Source of the DNA: Desulfobacterales bacterium
Lineage (GTDB): Bacteria > Desulfobacterota > Desulfobacteria > Desulfobacterales > ETH-SRB1
NCBI GenBank assembly: GCA_030669465.1
Contig: DAOVDN010000003.1
Coordinates: forward strand, 1 to 14,471
Direction: 5' to 3'
DNA length: 14,471 nt
The notes beneath the pieces are model-generated. The model made no database searches, was not told the DNA's origin, and was given only the letters and a program-made list of their open reading frames with translations. Position 1 is the stretch's first letter. Every line of letters starts with the position of its first letter. Below, piece by piece: positions 1-10,091 of the stretch. Made by a program: the position numbers and the translations under genes.

Positions 1-127
1 CCGCCATACCCTTCAAGCCCAAATGCTTTGTTATTGCTGCAGTCAACGTCGTCTTGCCGTGATCTATATGGCCAATCGTGCCCACATTTACATGCGGTTT
101 GGTTCTCTCATATTTCTGCTTCGCCAT
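1..127 (-). CDS. tuf: Elongation factor Tu, N-terminal part (gene runs off the left edge)
   Basis: EF-Tu carries aminoacyl-tRNA to the ribosomal A site as a GTP complex. Only the first 42 codons are inside the window. They begin [20 protein letters not shown] and continue into the G1 P-loop GHIDHGKTT at residues 19-27. The order [16 protein letters not shown] is typical of EF-Tu and differs from EF-G, which has a HVDAGKTT-type loop after RNIGI. The ATG is preceded by a GGGAGGG ribosome binding site. The gene lies 43 bp after rpsG, where fusA would sit in the usual str operon, and is probably cotranscribed with rpsL and rpsG. It is the second tuf in the window; the other ends at the right edge. 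Confidence 0.95.
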   Translation of the reverse strand, partial: MAKQKYERTKPHVNVGTIGHIDHGKTTLTAAITKHLGLKGMA

Positions 128-170
128 GTCCTAGCCCTCCCATTTTGCAAAATCACATATGCGCTATGCC

Positions 171-641
171 CTACCACCGATAATGAGCAAATGCTTTATT
201 TGCCTCAGCCATCTTATGCGTATCTTCCCTTTTCTTAACGGAAGCACCTCTATTGTTTGCGGCGTCTAAAAACTCTCCCGCCAGTTTTCCGGCCATATTC
301 TTTTCCGGCCTTTTACGCGCATAGCCTATAATCCATCTAATCCCCAAAGCAGTTCGCCGGGATGGCCGAATTTCTGTCGGAACCTGATAAGTTGAACCAC
401 CAACACGCCGCGACTTCACCTCAATAAGCGGCCTCACATTGTTAACAGCTTTCTCAAAAATCTTGAGCGGAGATTCATTCGTTTTTTTCTCAATGATATC
501 AAATGAATTGTATAGTATCAATTCCGCCAGGCTCTTCTTTCCGTCTCGCATTATGGATTTTACGAACTTTGTTACCAGCTTATTGTTATACCTGGAATCC
601 GGCATAATTACCCGCTCAGGCACTTCTCTTCTTCTCGGCAT
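171..641 (-). CDS. rpsG: 30S ribosomal protein S7
   Basis: S7 is a primary assembly protein of the 30S head; it binds the 3' major domain of 16S rRNA and lies near the E site. The 156-residue product has the common length for the family and the typical start [20 protein letters not shown]. It also shows the conserved [19 protein letters not shown] block near residues 78-96 and the C-terminal [20 protein letters not shown]. The start is preceded by AAGG about 9 nt upstream. It follows rpsL after a 188-bp spacer filled with 7-bp repeats and precedes tuf by 43 bp. In E. coli S7 represses its own operon from the rpsL-rpsG spacer; the spacer here does not visibly resemble that target. Confidence 0.98.
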   Translation of the reverse strand: MPRRREVPERVIMPDSRYNNKLVTKFVKSIMRDGKKSLAELILYNSFDIIEKKTNESPLKIFEKAVNNVRPLIEVKSRRVGGSTYQVPTEIRPSRRTALGIRWIIGYARKRPEKNMAGKLAGEFLDAANNRGASVKKREDTHKMAEANKAFAHYRW

Positions 642-707
642 ATGTTAATACCTTAGTTGCTATTTCATGTTATTTCGTAGCAGTTCAGCTCATAGTCAAA
701 ATTGATA

Positions 708-753
708 ATTGTCGATTGTCGATTGTCGATTGTCGATTGTCGATTGTCGATTG
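708..753. repeat. 7-bp tandem repeat array (ATTGTCG)n in the rpsL-rpsG spacer
   Basis: Six perfect ATTGTCG copies run head to tail from 708 to 749, followed by a partial ATTG. Read in another phase the unit is GTCGATT, close to the GTCATTN units in the rplL-rpoB and tuf-rpmG spacers. The array lies wholly between genes and would be transcribed within the rpsL-rpsG-tuf message. Function unknown. Confidence 0.95.
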
Positions 754-800
754 ATGGAATCGCTTCGCTCTGTCTTTTTTGTTATAAAATTAAAAGAATA

Positions 801-828
801 TCTTCATTCTTCATTCTTCAATCTTCAA
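801..828. repeat. 7-bp tandem repeat array (TCTTCAW)4 next to the rpsL stop
   Basis: Four abutting heptamers can be read: TCTTCAT at 801 and 808, then TCTTCAA at 815 and 822. The array ends one base before the rpsL stop codon (830-832). It has the same period as the array at 708-753 in this spacer but an unrelated unit. Confidence 0.9.
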
Positions 829-829
829 T

Positions 830-1201
830 CTACTTTGGCTTCTTTGCGCCGTACTTTGACCTTCCCTGTTTTCGATCCTCCGTACCAAGTGTATCGAGGA
901 TACCCCTTACTATATGATACCTTACACCAGGCAGATCCTTTACGCGCCCTCCGCGAACCAGAACTACCGAATGCTCCTGAAGATTATGCCCTATACCGGG
1001 AATATATGCCGTAACCTCTACACCGGTAGTCAGCCTCACCCTTGCAACTTTCCGCAAAGCCGAATTGGGTTTTTTTGGCGTTGAAGTGTATACACGTGTG
1101 CACACCCCTCTCTTTTGGGGACCCCCCTTTAGCGCCGGCGTGCTGGTCTTCTTCTTTGCTCGCTTCCTGCCATTTCTTACTAACTGGTTAATTGTCGGCA
1201 T
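830..1201 (-). CDS. rpsL: 30S ribosomal protein S12
   Basis: S12 sits at the 30S decoding centre and shapes accuracy. The 123-residue product has the family hallmark [11 protein letters not shown] (residues 41-51), with lysines at 43 and 44, and GGRVKDLPG (84-92), with K88 and D89. These are the wild-type residues at classical streptomycin-resistance positions, so no resistance substitution is seen. D89 matches the aspartate that RimO methylthiolates in E. coli. GAGGAG lies just upstream of the ATG. The gene starts a sub-operon with rpsG and tuf, 128 bp after rpoC and behind its own promoter (1261-1289). Confidence 0.98.
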   Translation of the reverse strand: MPTINQLVRNGRKRAKKKTSTPALKGGPQKRGVCTRVYTSTPKKPNSALRKVARVRLTTGVEVTAYIPGIGHNLQEHSVVLVRGGRVKDLPGVRYHIVRGILDTLGTEDRKQGRSKYGAKKPK

Positions 1202-1260
1202 ACTTCTCCTCTTAATTTTTGCATATTCATCAGGATAATTCGCGTGTTGGCAAAAGGCGA

Positions 1261-1289
1261 TTTATATACATATAGCATCGCATTGTCAA
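1261..1289 (-). promoter_or_regulatory. Sigma70-type promoter for rpsL-rpsG-tuf
   Basis: On the minus strand TTGACA (1284-1289) is separated by exactly 17 bp from TATAAA (1261-1266). The -35 box is a perfect consensus match, the -10 box differs at one position, and the spacing is optimal. Transcription would start near 1254, giving a leader of about 50 nt before the rpsL ATG. It lies in the 128-bp rpoC-rpsL gap, where no clear terminator is seen, so read-through from rpoC is also likely. Confidence 0.8.
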
Positions 1290-1329
1290 GCATTTTATTT
1301 CGACCGCTATTTTTGTTTTTGCAAATACT

Positions 1330-4300
1330 TTACCCTGACTCAACCGCCACATCACTATATAAAGGAATACCTGTACCTGCTGGAACGAGTCGTCCCATAA
1401 TGACATTTTCCTTAAGCCCCAATAGATAATCTTCTTTTCCAGCAATGCTGGCTTCTGTAAGGACTTTGGTCGTCTCCTGAAATGAAGCCGCAGAGATAAA
1501 ACTGTCCGTGCTGAGTGATGCCTTAGTAATACCCAGAATAAGGGGTTCGGCAACAGCGGGTTTTTTTCCTTTTTCGACTACTGCGCTGTTAACTTCCTCA
1601 AATTTTACTCTGTCTACCTGTTCTTCACTGATAAAATCCGTATCTCCAGCGTCAATAATCTTAACACGCCTCATCATCTGCCGTACGATCACTTCGATGT
1701 GTTTGTCATTTATACAGACGCCCTGCAAACGATAGACTTCTTGAACTTCATCAACAAGATAGCGGGCTAACGCTATTTCACCCTTAATATTTAAGATATC
1801 CTGAGGAACAGCGGCCCCGCTTATAAGAGGTTCGCCTGCCCTGATATAATCACCCTCATAAAGATTTATATACTTGCCGCGTGGAATCAGATATTCCTTC
1901 TTTTCTCCGACATCCACCGGGATAACCGTTACTTTCTGTTTTCCCTTTTTTGTTGTGGCCTTGGAAATAGAAACATATCCGTCAATTTCACTCAAAACAG
2001 CTGTTTCTTTGGGCTTGCGCACCTCAAAAAGTTCGGCTACCCTTGGAAGACCGCCTGTAATGTCTTTGGTTTTGGTTGTTGCCCGCGGCAGCTTTGCAAT
2101 AACATCACCGGCCCTAACCTCATCTCCTTCATCAATCAGCAAAATAGCATTTATAGGCAACAAATAGCGTGCCATTCCCTTTGATGTAGGCAGCTTGACT
2201 GTTTTCCCGTCTTTGCCTTTAATAGAAATCCTTGGACGTTCCTCAGTAGTTTTAGGCTCAATGATAGTGCGACTCGACTTACCTGTTACAGGATCTACTT
2301 TCTCCTGCATTGTCCTACCGAGTATGATATCACCAAATTTAACAGTTCCATCAACCTCTGTAATAATTGGCGTTGTAAATGGATCCCATGTTGCAAGAAG
2401 ATCACCGGCTTTAACGCTATCGCCATCCTCTACCATAATACGGGCGCCGTAAATTATGGGAAACCGTCCCCGCTCTCGACCGGCATCACCGATAATGGCA
2501 AATTCGCCACCGCGCCGGCTCATTACCACAATCCTGTTTTCAGCATCCTTCACCACATTGAGATTAATAAACTTAATCGTCCCATCTACCCGAGCCCTGA
2601 TATCAGCCTGCTCAACCCTCCGGCTGGCCGTTCCGCCAATGTGGAACGTACGCATAGTCAACTGGGTTCCCGGCTCACCAATTGATTGAGCAGCCAGAAT
2701 TCCTACTGGTTGACCTATCTCAACCGTTGATCCATGGGAAAGGTCCCGGCCGTAACACCTGGCACACACGCCATGTTTGGATTTGCATGTCAGAACAGAT
2801 CTGATCTTTACACTGGAAACACCAGCATCTTCGATATTCTTTACAGATTCCTCGTCAAGCTCATCTCCCGCCTTGACAAGCACTTCATCTGTAAATGGAT
2901 CAAGGACGTCATCTATGCAAACACGGCCTAAAATACGTTCGCCCAGACGCTGGATAACTTCTCCTCCCTCCATCAGGGACTCAACCTCAACACCCATCAT
3001 AGTCCCGCAGTCTTCTTCTGTAATTGCACAGTCCTGGGCAACATCTGCAAGCCGCCTGGTAAGATATCCTGAGTTTGCCGTCTTTAACGCTGTATCAGCA
3101 AGGCCCTTCCTGGCGCCATGGGTTGAAATGAAATATTGAAGCACGGAAAGTCCTTCCCTGAAATTAGCAGTAATGGGCGTTTCGATTATCTCGCCTGATG
3201 GTTTTGCCATAAGGCCTCGCATACCTGCAAGCTGGCGCATCTGGTCCTTGCTGCCCCTGGCGCCTGAATCCGCCATCATGTAAATAGGATTGAAACTTTC
3301 TTCAACAAGAGGCTTTCCATTCTTGTCCAGGAGAGGATTACCTTCTTTGTCGATCACAGGAGCGATCTTCATGGCTTCCATCATCTCATTGGCTACATCA
3401 TCTGTTGCCTTTGCCCATATGTCTACAACCTTATTATATTTCTCACCCTGAGTGATAAGTCCCTCAGTATATTGCCCGCTGATCTTTGTCACTTGGCTTT
3501 CAGCACTTTTAAGAATATCCCATTTAGCAGAAGGTATAATCATGGCATCAATCGAAATGGAAAGCCCGGCTTCTGTTGAGTATTTGTAGCCGATATCCTT
3601 CAACCTGTCGGAAAGTATAACCGTAGCTTTTGGCCCAAGATTCCTGTAAGCATAATCAACAATGGTGCGAAGAGTCTTTTTATCCATAACTTTGTTCACT
3701 GTATCAAAAGGCATCTCCGGCCGCTTGTCTATCACTTCAAAAATATGATACTTTTTGTCAGCAAAAATTATGCCGCTAATCTCCCCTTCTTCAAGAGAAA
3801 AGACCGCGTCAGCATCTGCTTCCTTAGCATTAAATACCCTCTCGAACTCATCCTTTCTAAGCAATCCAAGAACGCCGTCATTATCTTTATCAGGAGACTG
3901 CGAATATCTCCGCACCATATCCACAAAGGTAGAAACACTCTGTCCGCCTGCCTCCACACCACCGCTGATTTCATTAAGAACAGTTTTTGCCTCATCTTCA
4001 GTAGAAACCATAATATGACGGATCGACATGATATTGCTCTTGGGTATGATTTCCCACAGCAGGACACGACCCACTGTCGTATCCACCCTTTTTTCATTTA
4101 TGCGAACAGTAATTCCGGCATGAAGGTCAACAGCTTTTGAATCGTATGCGGACCGAACTTCCTCAATATTGGCAAATATTTTGCCCTCTCCCCTGCACCC
4201 GGCAACCACTCTTGTCATGTAATAAATTCCAAGAACAATATCCTGACTTGGAACGATAACAGGACTTCCATTTGCCGGGGAAAGGATATTATTGCTCGAC

Positions 4301-5754
4301 AGCATCAATACCCGGGCCTCTATCTGGGCCTCGATAGAAAGTGGTACGTGAACAGCCATCTGATCCCCATCAAAGTCTGCATTAAATGCACTGCAAGCAA
4401 GAGGATGTAGCTGGAGGGACTTTCCTTCAATAAGAATAGGCTCAAATGCCTGAATACCTAAACGATGGAGAGTTGGAGCACGGTTAAGCATAACAGGATA
4501 CTCTTTTACAACTTCATCCAATGTATCCCAAACTTCCGGCACCTCTCGTTCAACCATCTTCTTGGCGCTTTTTACCGTGGAAATGAGACCTTTTTGCTCA
4601 AGACGATAATAAACAAATGGCTTGAACAGCTCAAGGGCCATCTTCTTTGGCAGACCGCACTGGTGAAGCCTGAGATTCGGCCCAACTGTAATAACTGTAC
4701 GACCTGAATAATCGACTCTCTTGCCAAGCAGATTCTGGCGAAAACGCCCCTGCTTGCCTTTTAAAGCATCACTTAGCGATTTTAAAGGCCGCTTGTTGGC
4801 TCCCGTAATAACTCTTCCGTGTCGACCGTTATCAAAGAGCACATCTACCGATTCCTGCAGCATCCTTTTTTCATTGCGAACAATAATGTCGGGCGCTTTT
4901 AAGTCGATAAGGCGTTTTAAACGATTATTGCGATTAATGACCCTTCGATAAAGGTCATTGAGATCAGATGTGGCAAATCTGCCGCCTTCAAGAGGGACCA
5001 ATGGACGTAAATCAGGCGGAAGAACGGGAATAATATCCATGATCATCCAAACAGGATCTATGCCGCTGCGCCTGAATGCATCAACTATTTTGAGCCGTTT
5101 GGATAGCTTCTGACGCTTTGCAACTGAGCCTGTGGCACGAATATCGGCTCTCAATTCCTTGCATACTGCATCAAGATCAATGCTTTCAAGCAGAGGCTTG
5201 ACAGCTTCAGCGCCTATCCCGACTTCGAACTTTGGCCCATAAATCTCTAATGCTTCACGATATTTATCCTCTGATAGAAGCTGACAATGTTTAAGACCGG
5301 TATCCTTTGGATCGATTACAACATAGCTGTCAAAGTAAAGAATTTTTTCAACATTTTTAAGCGTCAGATCCAGCAGATTTCCTATCTTGCTTGGAAGGCT
5401 TTTCAAAAACCATATATGTGCGCAAGGGGTAGCAAGTTCTATGTGTGCCATCCGCTCTCTTCGCACCTTAGACTGAATAACCTCCACCCCGCATTTTTCG
5501 CAAATAACACCTCTGTGCTTCATACGCTTGTACTTGCCACAGTTGCATTCATAGTCCTTGGTTGGGCCAAAAATCTTGGCACAGAAAAGACCATCACGTT
5601 CCGGTTTGAAGGTTCGATAATTGATTGTCTCCGGTTTCTTAATCTCCCCATGTGACCACTTTAAAATCTGCTCCGGCGATGCTAATGCAATTCGAACACT
5701 GGAATAAAGTTTTGGGTCTATGGGTTTAGCGAAAAAATCGTATAGAGTTTCCAT
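1330..5754 (-). CDS. rpoC: DNA-directed RNA polymerase subunit beta', with an inserted parvulin-like domain
   Basis: Beta' carries the catalytic centre of RNA polymerase. The product has 1474 residues against 1407 in E. coli. Zinc site 1 is C70, C72, C85 and C88. The catalytic NADFDGDQM is at 458-466, with D460, D462 and D464 holding Mg2+. Zinc site 2 is C916, C990, C997 and C1000. The trigger-loop start [11 protein letters not shown] (1031-1041) is separated from [15 protein letters not shown] (1230-1244) by the large insertion that E. coli also has. The oddity is residues 573-680, absent from E. coli, which read as a PpiC-type prolyl isomerase domain. The frame is open throughout and conserved RpoC sequence resumes on both sides. 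The ATG lies 8 bp after the rpoB stop, so the two are translated in tandem. Confidence 0.98.
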   Translation of the reverse strand: METLYDFFAKPIDPKLYSSVRIALASPEQILKWSHGEIKKPETINYRTFKPERDGLFCAKIFGPTKDYECNCGKYKRMKHRGVICEKCGVEVIQSKVRRERMAHIELATPCAHIWFLKSLPSKIGNLLDLTLKNVEKILYFDSYVVIDPKDTGLKHCQLLSEDKYREALEIYGPKFEVGIGAEAVKPLLESIDLDAVCKELRADIRATGSVAKRQKLSKRLKIVDAFRRSGIDPVWMIMDIIPVLPPDLRPLVPLEGGRFATSDLNDLYRRVINRNNRLKRLIDLKAPDIIVRNEKRMLQESVDVLFDNGRHGRVITGANKRPLKSLSDALKGKQGRFRQNLLGKRVDYSGRTVITVGPNLRLHQCGLPKKMALELFKPFVYYRLEQKGLISTVKSAKKMVEREVPEVWDTLDEVVKEYPVMLNRAPTLHRLGIQAFEPILIEGKSLQLHPLACSAFNADFDGDQMAVHVPLSIEAQIEARVLMLSSNNILSPANGSPVIVPSQDIVLGIYYMTRVVAGCRGEGKIFANIEEVRSAYDSKAVDLHAGITVRINEKRVDTTVGRVLLWEIIPKSNIMSIRHIMVSTEDEAKTVLNEISGGVEAGGQSVSTFVDMVRRYSQSPDKDNDGVLGLLRKDEFERVFNAKEADADAVFSLEEGEISGIIFADKKYHIFEVIDKRPEMPFDTVNKVMDKKTLRTIVDYAYRNLGPKATVILSDRLKDIGYKYSTEAGLSISIDAMIIPSAKWDILKSAESQVTKISGQYTEGLITQGEKYNKVVDIWAKATDDVANEMMEAMKIAPVIDKEGNPLLDKNGKPLVEESFNPIYMMADSGARGSKDQMRQLAGMRGLMAKPSGEIIETPITANFREGLSVLQYFISTHGARKGLADTALKTANSGYLTRRLADVAQDCAITEEDCGTMMGVEVESLMEGGEVIQRLGERILGRVCIDDVLDPFTDEVLVKAGDELDEESVKNIEDAGVSSVKIRSVLTCKSKHGVCARCYGRDLSHGSTVEIGQPVGILAAQSIGEPGTQLTMRTFHIGGTASRRVEQADIRARVDGTIKFINLNVVKDAENRIVVMSRRGGEFAIIGDAGRERGRFPIIYGARIMVEDGDSVKAGDLLATWDPFTTPIITEVDGTVKFGDIILGRTMQEKVDPVTGKSSRTIIEPKTTEERPRISIKGKDGKTVKLPTSKGMARYLLPINAILLIDEGDEVRAGDVIAKLPRATTKTKDITGGLPRVAELFEVRKPKETAVLSEIDGYVSISKATTKKGKQKVTVIPVDVGEKKEYLIPRGKYINLYEGDYIRAGEPLISGAAVPQDILNIKGEIALARYLVDEVQEVYRLQGVCINDKHIEVIVRQMMRRVKIIDAGDTDFISEEQVDRVKFEEVNSAVVEKGKKPAVAEPLILGITKASLSTDSFISAASFQETTKVLTEASIAGKEDYLLGLKENVIMGRLVPAGTGIPLYSDVAVESG
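3715..4038 (-). other. Parvulin/PpiC-type peptidyl-prolyl isomerase domain inserted within RpoC
   Basis: This segment encodes RpoC residues 573-680. It begins after [14 protein letters not shown] and ends before [15 protein letters not shown], two stretches that are contiguous in E. coli beta' (around its residues 585-588). Parvulin features appear in order: SIRHIMV with H580, the helix [30 protein letters not shown] (610-627) followed by VLG, the pocket aromatics F637, F641 and F652 in the [10 protein letters not shown] block, and [11 protein letters not shown] with H670. This is the known layout HILV ... FxxLAxxYSxDPS...GGDLG ... FSLxxGEIS ... GYHIIKVxxRRP. Activity is not shown: the usual acidic or cysteine position is uncertain and GGDLG is degenerate here (DGVLG). 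Confidence 0.85.
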
Positions 5755-5762
5755 TTTATTTC

Positions 5763-8700
5763 CTATTCTTTTCCTTCCATAAGGCTTACATCTAAACCCA
5801 AACTCTGCAATTCCTTTGTCAGGACCTTGAAAGACTCGGGTAAGCCTGGTTCCAATAAGTTTTGACCTTTCACGATTTTTTCATACATACGTGTTCTTCC
5901 TGCCATATCATCTGATTTTACAGTTAAAAATTCTTGCAGACCGTGAGCCGCTCCATAGGCTTCCATAGCCCAGACCTCCATTTCACCAAGACGCTGGCCT
6001 CCAAACTGTGCCTTTCCTCCAAGAGGCTGCTGTGTCACAAGTGAATATGGACCAATGGATCTGGCATGTATCTTGTCGTCAACAAGATGATGGAGTTTTA
6101 ACATATACATTGTGCCAACGGTAATTTTTCCATTAAAAGGCTCTCCTGTACGACCATCATATAAAGTCGCTTGACCGGATGTGAAAAACCCTGCCTCGGA
6201 AAGTAAGGCCTTAATTTCGTCCTCCTTTGCACCGTCAAAAACCGGTGTGGCCATAAAAACACCGTCTTTATAATTTTCTGCAAAATCGCAAAGTTCTTTA
6301 TCGTCCAGGCTCTCGATCATCTCCCTGCTTTGCGAAGCCGAAAATATCCTTTTTATTTTTTTTCGAAGCTCAATGAGCCTGTTTTCTTTAAGCAATCTAT
6401 TTATCTGATCGCCAAGACCTTTTGCCGCATAACCTAAATGAATTTCCAAAATCTGCCCGGCATTCATCCGGGAAGGCACGCCCAAAGGATTAAGAACCAT
6501 ATCAACAGGTGTCCCGTCTTCAAAATAAGGGAGATCTTCCTGAGGAAGAATTCTCGATACTACACCCTTGTTGCCGTGGCGGCCTGCCATCTTGTCGCCG
6601 ACTGAAAGCTTCCGCTTCATGGCCACATAAACCTTGACCATCTTAATTATGCCTGGAGGAAGGTCGTCTCCTTTTTCGTATCGGCCTGCCTGTTGTTCAA
6701 AAAGCGTCATGCAAAGCTCGCGTTGCTGTCTATACCGCTCAAGTATATCATGTACCTGCTGCGTCAATTCGGGATTTTCCAATACAATCCCCTCAAGCTG
6801 AGCCAATGATATCGCTGCAAGTATCCCTGAATCTATCTTGCCGCCCTTTGGAATCAGGACCTTCCTGCCCTTTTTTAATGGCGAGGAACATGTCTGGCCG
6901 GCCAGCAATTTCTCCAGTTGAGCACGAACTACATCATTAATTACGGAAAGTTCATCATCTCTGTCTTTTTCAAGAGCAGCAATCTCTTCATCTTCAATGG
7001 AATGCGCACGATCATCCTTTTCAACTCCCCGCCTTGAAAATACCCTGGCATCTATAACAATTCCCTCAACACCTGGTGGCACCCTCAGGGAAGTATCCTT
7101 TACATCTCCGGCTTTTTCGCCGAATATAGCACGAAGAAGTTTTTCTTCAGGGGAAAGCTGAGTCTCGCCCTTTGGGGTAATCTTCCCAACAAGAATATCC
7201 CCCTGGCCGACTTCAGCACCAAGCCTTATAATACCGCTTTCATCCAGGTTCTTTAAGGCCTCATCTCCAACATTCGGAATATCTCGCGTTATCTCTTCCT
7301 TTCCAAGCTTGGTATCCCTGGCTACAACTTCAAACTCTTCAATGTGAACAGACGTATATACTCCGTCTCTGACAAGTCTTTCACTTACAAGAATCGAATC
7401 TTCAAAATTATAACCACCCCATGGCATAAATGCCACGGTTACATTCTTACCAAGGGCGAGTTCGCCCTTGTCTGTTGCAGCTCCGTCTGCGATTACCTCC
7501 CCTGCTTTTACTTTTTGTCCCTTTTTGACAATCGGGCGATTGTTGAAACATGTATTCTGATTGGAACGTATAAATTTTGAAAGCTTGTAAATCGTTACAG
7601 GCTTTTCGATTTCAGCTTTTCGATTTCTAATTTCGGAATCAAAAGAAAAGTCATGCTTCAGTATTATACGGGAAGCATCCATGTCTGCCACTATGCCATC
7701 TCGCTGAGCGACTATTGCAACTCCGGAATCTTTTGCCACAACACTCTCGATACCTGTACCAACCAAAGGAGCCTGGCTCGTTATCAGGGGAACTGCCTGG
7801 CGCTGCATGTTTGACCCCATCAACGCCCTGTTTGCGTCATCATTCTCCAAAAATGGAATAAGGGACGCTGAGACAGACACCAACTGGTTGGGAGAGACAT
7901 CCATCAACTGGACATCCTCCTGTTTAACCATCATGAACTCACCCTCCACCCGTGATGTTACAAGAGAATTGACGTATCTTCCTTTATCATCAACAGGAGC
8001 GTTGGCCTGGGCAATCGGATAATCCTTCTCCTCAAAAGCACTAAGGAATCTCACATCATGAGAGACCACAGCATCTTTTACAACACTGTAAGGAGTTTCA
8101 ATAAACCCATATTCATTAACCCGCGCATAAGTGCTAAGTGAAACAATAAGGCCGATATTGGGGCCTTCCGGTGTTTCAATTGGACAGATGCGCCCATAAT
8201 GGGATGGATGCACATCTCTTACCTCAAAGCCGGCACGTTCCCGGGTAAGTCCGCCAGGTCCGAGAGCGCTAAGACGCCGTTTGTGAGTTGTTTCTGAAAG
8301 AGGATTGGTCTGATCCATAAACTGGCTAAGCTGGCTGGTCCCAAAGAACTCTTTAACAACAGCAGAAACCGGCTTTGGATTGACCAGATCGTGGGGCATA
8401 AGAGCATCGACCTCCTGCAGACTCATCCGTTCCTTAATAGCGCGCTCCATGCGTACCAGTCCAATACGATACTGATTCTCAAGAAGCTCACCTACCGCTC
8501 GCACCCGCCGGTTCCCCAGATGATCAATGTCATCAACAACTCCCTGTGTATCTTTTAGCTCTATAAGGGTTTTTGCCGTAAGAAGTATATCCTCTTTCCT
8601 GAGTATTTTTAAATCGACCGAAGTGTCAATGTCAAGGCGCAGGTTAATCTTCAAACGACCTACACCTGAAAGATCGTAATAAGTGGACTTAAAAAACAGA

Positions 8701-9884
8701 TTATCAACAAAATCCTGCGCAACTTGTGGTGTTGCAGGACTCCCCGGCCTGAGCCTTCTGTATATCTCAACAAGCGCTTCCTCTTTTGTTTCGACCTTGT
8801 CCAGTAAAAGTGTCTTGCGCATAGAATCACTGCTGGTCACACCATCGATAAAAAGCACCTCGAATTCAGTTATACCGGCATCACTTAACGCCTTAAGAAC
8901 CTCATCATCAATAACTTCGTTGGCCTTTACGATAGGCTCTCCTCTATCAGGATCTACTATTGTGGATGCAAATGCCTTGCCGAGAATATCTTCAACATTT
9001 ATCGGAATCACTTCTACATTGACGGATTTCAAACGACTTATAGCAGCTTTAGTAAACATCCGCCCTTTCTTTATAATAACATCTCCTGTTTCAGGGTCTT
9101 TGATATCCCGGCCGGCACGCCGGCCTTTCAGAAAATCTTCTTTGAATTCCTTGAAAAAGTTCTTGCCCTGAACAATAATCTTCTCGGTTTCATAAAAGTA
9201 AGCCAGAAGATCTTCGGTCGTATACCCAAAGGCTTTGAAAAGAATCGTAACAGGAAACTTACGTCGTCTGTCAATCCTGATATAGACTATATCCTTATGA
9301 TCAATCTCCATATCAATCCATGAGCCGCGTACCGGAATGATTCTGGAAGCATATATAATTTTACCGCTTGAATGTGTCTTTCCCTTGTCATGATCGAAAA
9401 ACACCCCTGATGAACGATGAAGCTGGCTAACCACAACACGTTCCGTGCCATTTATGATAAATGTGCCCCTTTCAGTCATCAAGGGGATAGTGCCAAAGTA
9501 GATTTCCTGTTCCTTTATATCACGGATATTGGAAACCCCTGTCTCCTTATCAATATCATATACCACCAGCCTGACCGTGATGCGAACAGGTATCTCATAA
9601 GTCATCCCCCTGCTTATGCATTCTTCCATACTCTGCTTAATCTCTGCGAATCTGTATGATACAAATTCAAGGGAAGCGCTTCCGGTAAAGTCTTTAATCG
9701 GAAACACGGACTTGAACACAGACTGCAAGCCGATATCTTTCCGCTTTTCGCAAGGGACATCCATTTGCAAAAAACGCCTAAATGATTCCCGCTGCATCCC
9801 AATAAGATCGGGAATCTCAACAATCTTCCGTATCTTGCCGAAGTTTTTCCTTATGCGACTAATTGCCAAAGGTCTTTCCGACAT
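5763..9884 (-). CDS. rpoB: DNA-directed RNA polymerase subunit beta
   Basis: Beta forms half of the RNA polymerase cleft and binds rifampicin. The product has 1373 residues against 1342 in E. coli. The rifampicin region [20 protein letters not shown] (515-534), followed by [12 protein letters not shown], keeps the wild-type residues at the sites matching E. coli Q513, D516, H526, R529 and S531, so sensitivity is predicted. It has T at the positions of E. coli N518 and I524. [20 protein letters not shown] (1083-1102), followed by HGNKGV, is the conserved active-site stretch. The lineage insertions corresponding to E. coli SI1 (about 245-350) and SI2 (about 965-1070) are present. GGAG lies a few bases upstream of the ATG. 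A 207-bp repeat-rich spacer separates it from rplL. Confidence 0.98.
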   Translation of the reverse strand: MSERPLAISRIRKNFGKIRKIVEIPDLIGMQRESFRRFLQMDVPCEKRKDIGLQSVFKSVFPIKDFTGSASLEFVSYRFAEIKQSMEECISRGMTYEIPVRITVRLVVYDIDKETGVSNIRDIKEQEIYFGTIPLMTERGTFIINGTERVVVSQLHRSSGVFFDHDKGKTHSSGKIIYASRIIPVRGSWIDMEIDHKDIVYIRIDRRRKFPVTILFKAFGYTTEDLLAYFYETEKIIVQGKNFFKEFKEDFLKGRRAGRDIKDPETGDVIIKKGRMFTKAAISRLKSVNVEVIPINVEDILGKAFASTIVDPDRGEPIVKANEVIDDEVLKALSDAGITEFEVLFIDGVTSSDSMRKTLLLDKVETKEEALVEIYRRLRPGSPATPQVAQDFVDNLFFKSTYYDLSGVGRLKINLRLDIDTSVDLKILRKEDILLTAKTLIELKDTQGVVDDIDHLGNRRVRAVGELLENQYRIGLVRMERAIKERMSLQEVDALMPHDLVNPKPVSAVVKEFFGTSQLSQFMDQTNPLSETTHKRRLSALGPGGLTRERAGFEVRDVHPSHYGRICPIETPEGPNIGLIVSLSTYARVNEYGFIETPYSVVKDAVVSHDVRFLSAFEEKDYPIAQANAPVDDKGRYVNSLVTSRVEGEFMMVKQEDVQLMDVSPNQLVSVSASLIPFLENDDANRALMGSNMQRQAVPLITSQAPLVGTGIESVVAKDSGVAIVAQRDGIVADMDASRIILKHDFSFDSEIRNRKAEIEKPVTIYKLSKFIRSNQNTCFNNRPIVKKGQKVKAGEVIADGAATDKGELALGKNVTVAFMPWGGYNFEDSILVSERLVRDGVYTSVHIEEFEVVARDTKLGKEEITRDIPNVGDEALKNLDESGIIRLGAEVGQGDILVGKITPKGETQLSPEEKLLRAIFGEKAGDVKDTSLRVPPGVEGIVIDARVFSRRGVEKDDRAHSIEDEEIAALEKDRDDELSVINDVVRAQLEKLLAGQTCSSPLKKGRKVLIPKGGKIDSGILAAISLAQLEGIVLENPELTQQVHDILERYRQQRELCMTLFEQQAGRYEKGDDLPPGIIKMVKVYVAMKRKLSVGDKMAGRHGNKGVVSRILPQEDLPYFEDGTPVDMVLNPLGVPSRMNAGQILEIHLGYAAKGLGDQINRLLKENRLIELRKKIKRIFSASQSREMIESLDDKELCDFAENYKDGVFMATPVFDGAKEDEIKALLSEAGFFTSGQATLYDGRTGEPFNGKITVGTMYMLKLHHLVDDKIHARSIGPYSLVTQQPLGGKAQFGGQRLGEMEVWAMEAYGAAHGLQEFLTVKSDDMAGRTRMYEKIVKGQNLLEPGLPESFKVLTKELQSLGLDVSLMEGKE

Positions 9885-9917
9885 TACATCTCCAATATAT
9901 TAGTGTTTAGTTCGTTA

Positions 9918-9965
9918 TCAATTGGTCATTGGTCATTGGTCATTGGTCACTGGTCACTGGTCAGG
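9918..9965. repeat. 7-bp tandem repeat array (TCAYTGG)n in the rplL-rpoB spacer
   Basis: TCATTGG is repeated at 9926, 9933 and 9940, then TCACTGG at 9947 and 9954, with a degenerate TCAATTGG before and TCAGG after. In the minus-strand transcript the TCATTGG part is complementary, six bases out of every seven, to the opposed array at 10001-10020. Confidence 0.95.
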
Positions 9966-10000
9966 TAAGATAATAATATTTCGTTCCAAGCTGTTTCTCA

Positions 10001-10020
10001 AATGACTAATGACTAATGAC
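10001..10020. repeat. 7-bp tandem repeat array (AATGACT)n facing the previous one
   Basis: AATGACT at 10001 and 10008 is followed by AATGAC at 10015. This is the same unit as the five-copy array at 14190-14226. It is opposite in orientation to the TCATTGG array 56 bp to its left, so the pair forms an imperfect inverted repeat with 18 of 20 positions complementary. Confidence 0.93.
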
Positions 10021-10030
10021 ACTCTGCATA

Positions 10031-10075
10031 ACAACGAACAACCAACGGACGACAACTTAAGTACAAGTTACAAGT
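10031..10075. repeat. Degenerate 7-bp periodic stretch after rplL
   Basis: ACAACGA, ACAACCA, ACGGACG and ACAACTT follow one another at 10031-10058. TACAAGT then occurs twice at 10062-10075. The units are degenerate but the 7-bp step is kept. With the two arrays to its left it fills most of the 207-bp rplL-rpoB spacer, in which no gene or clear promoter is seen. Confidence 0.6.
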
Positions 10076-10091
10076 GATCTAAAGTTATTAA

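Noticed and set aside
1..127. The left-edge gene as fusA, expected from the usual str operon
   Set aside because: The sequence [16 protein letters not shown] is EF-Tu, not EF-G.
3715..4038. RpoC insertion as a frameshift artefact or intein
   Set aside because: The frame is continuous, no splice-junction Cys/Ser or HN-type motif is seen at the edges, and the segment matches parvulin motifs.
3768..4097. A 109-codon open frame overlapping rpoC in another frame on the same strand
   Set aside because: It is a shadow of the parvulin-insert region of rpoC with no start signal and no recognisable features.
9918..10020. CRISPR array
   Set aside because: The units are 7 bp, directly abutting, with no spacers and no cas genes.
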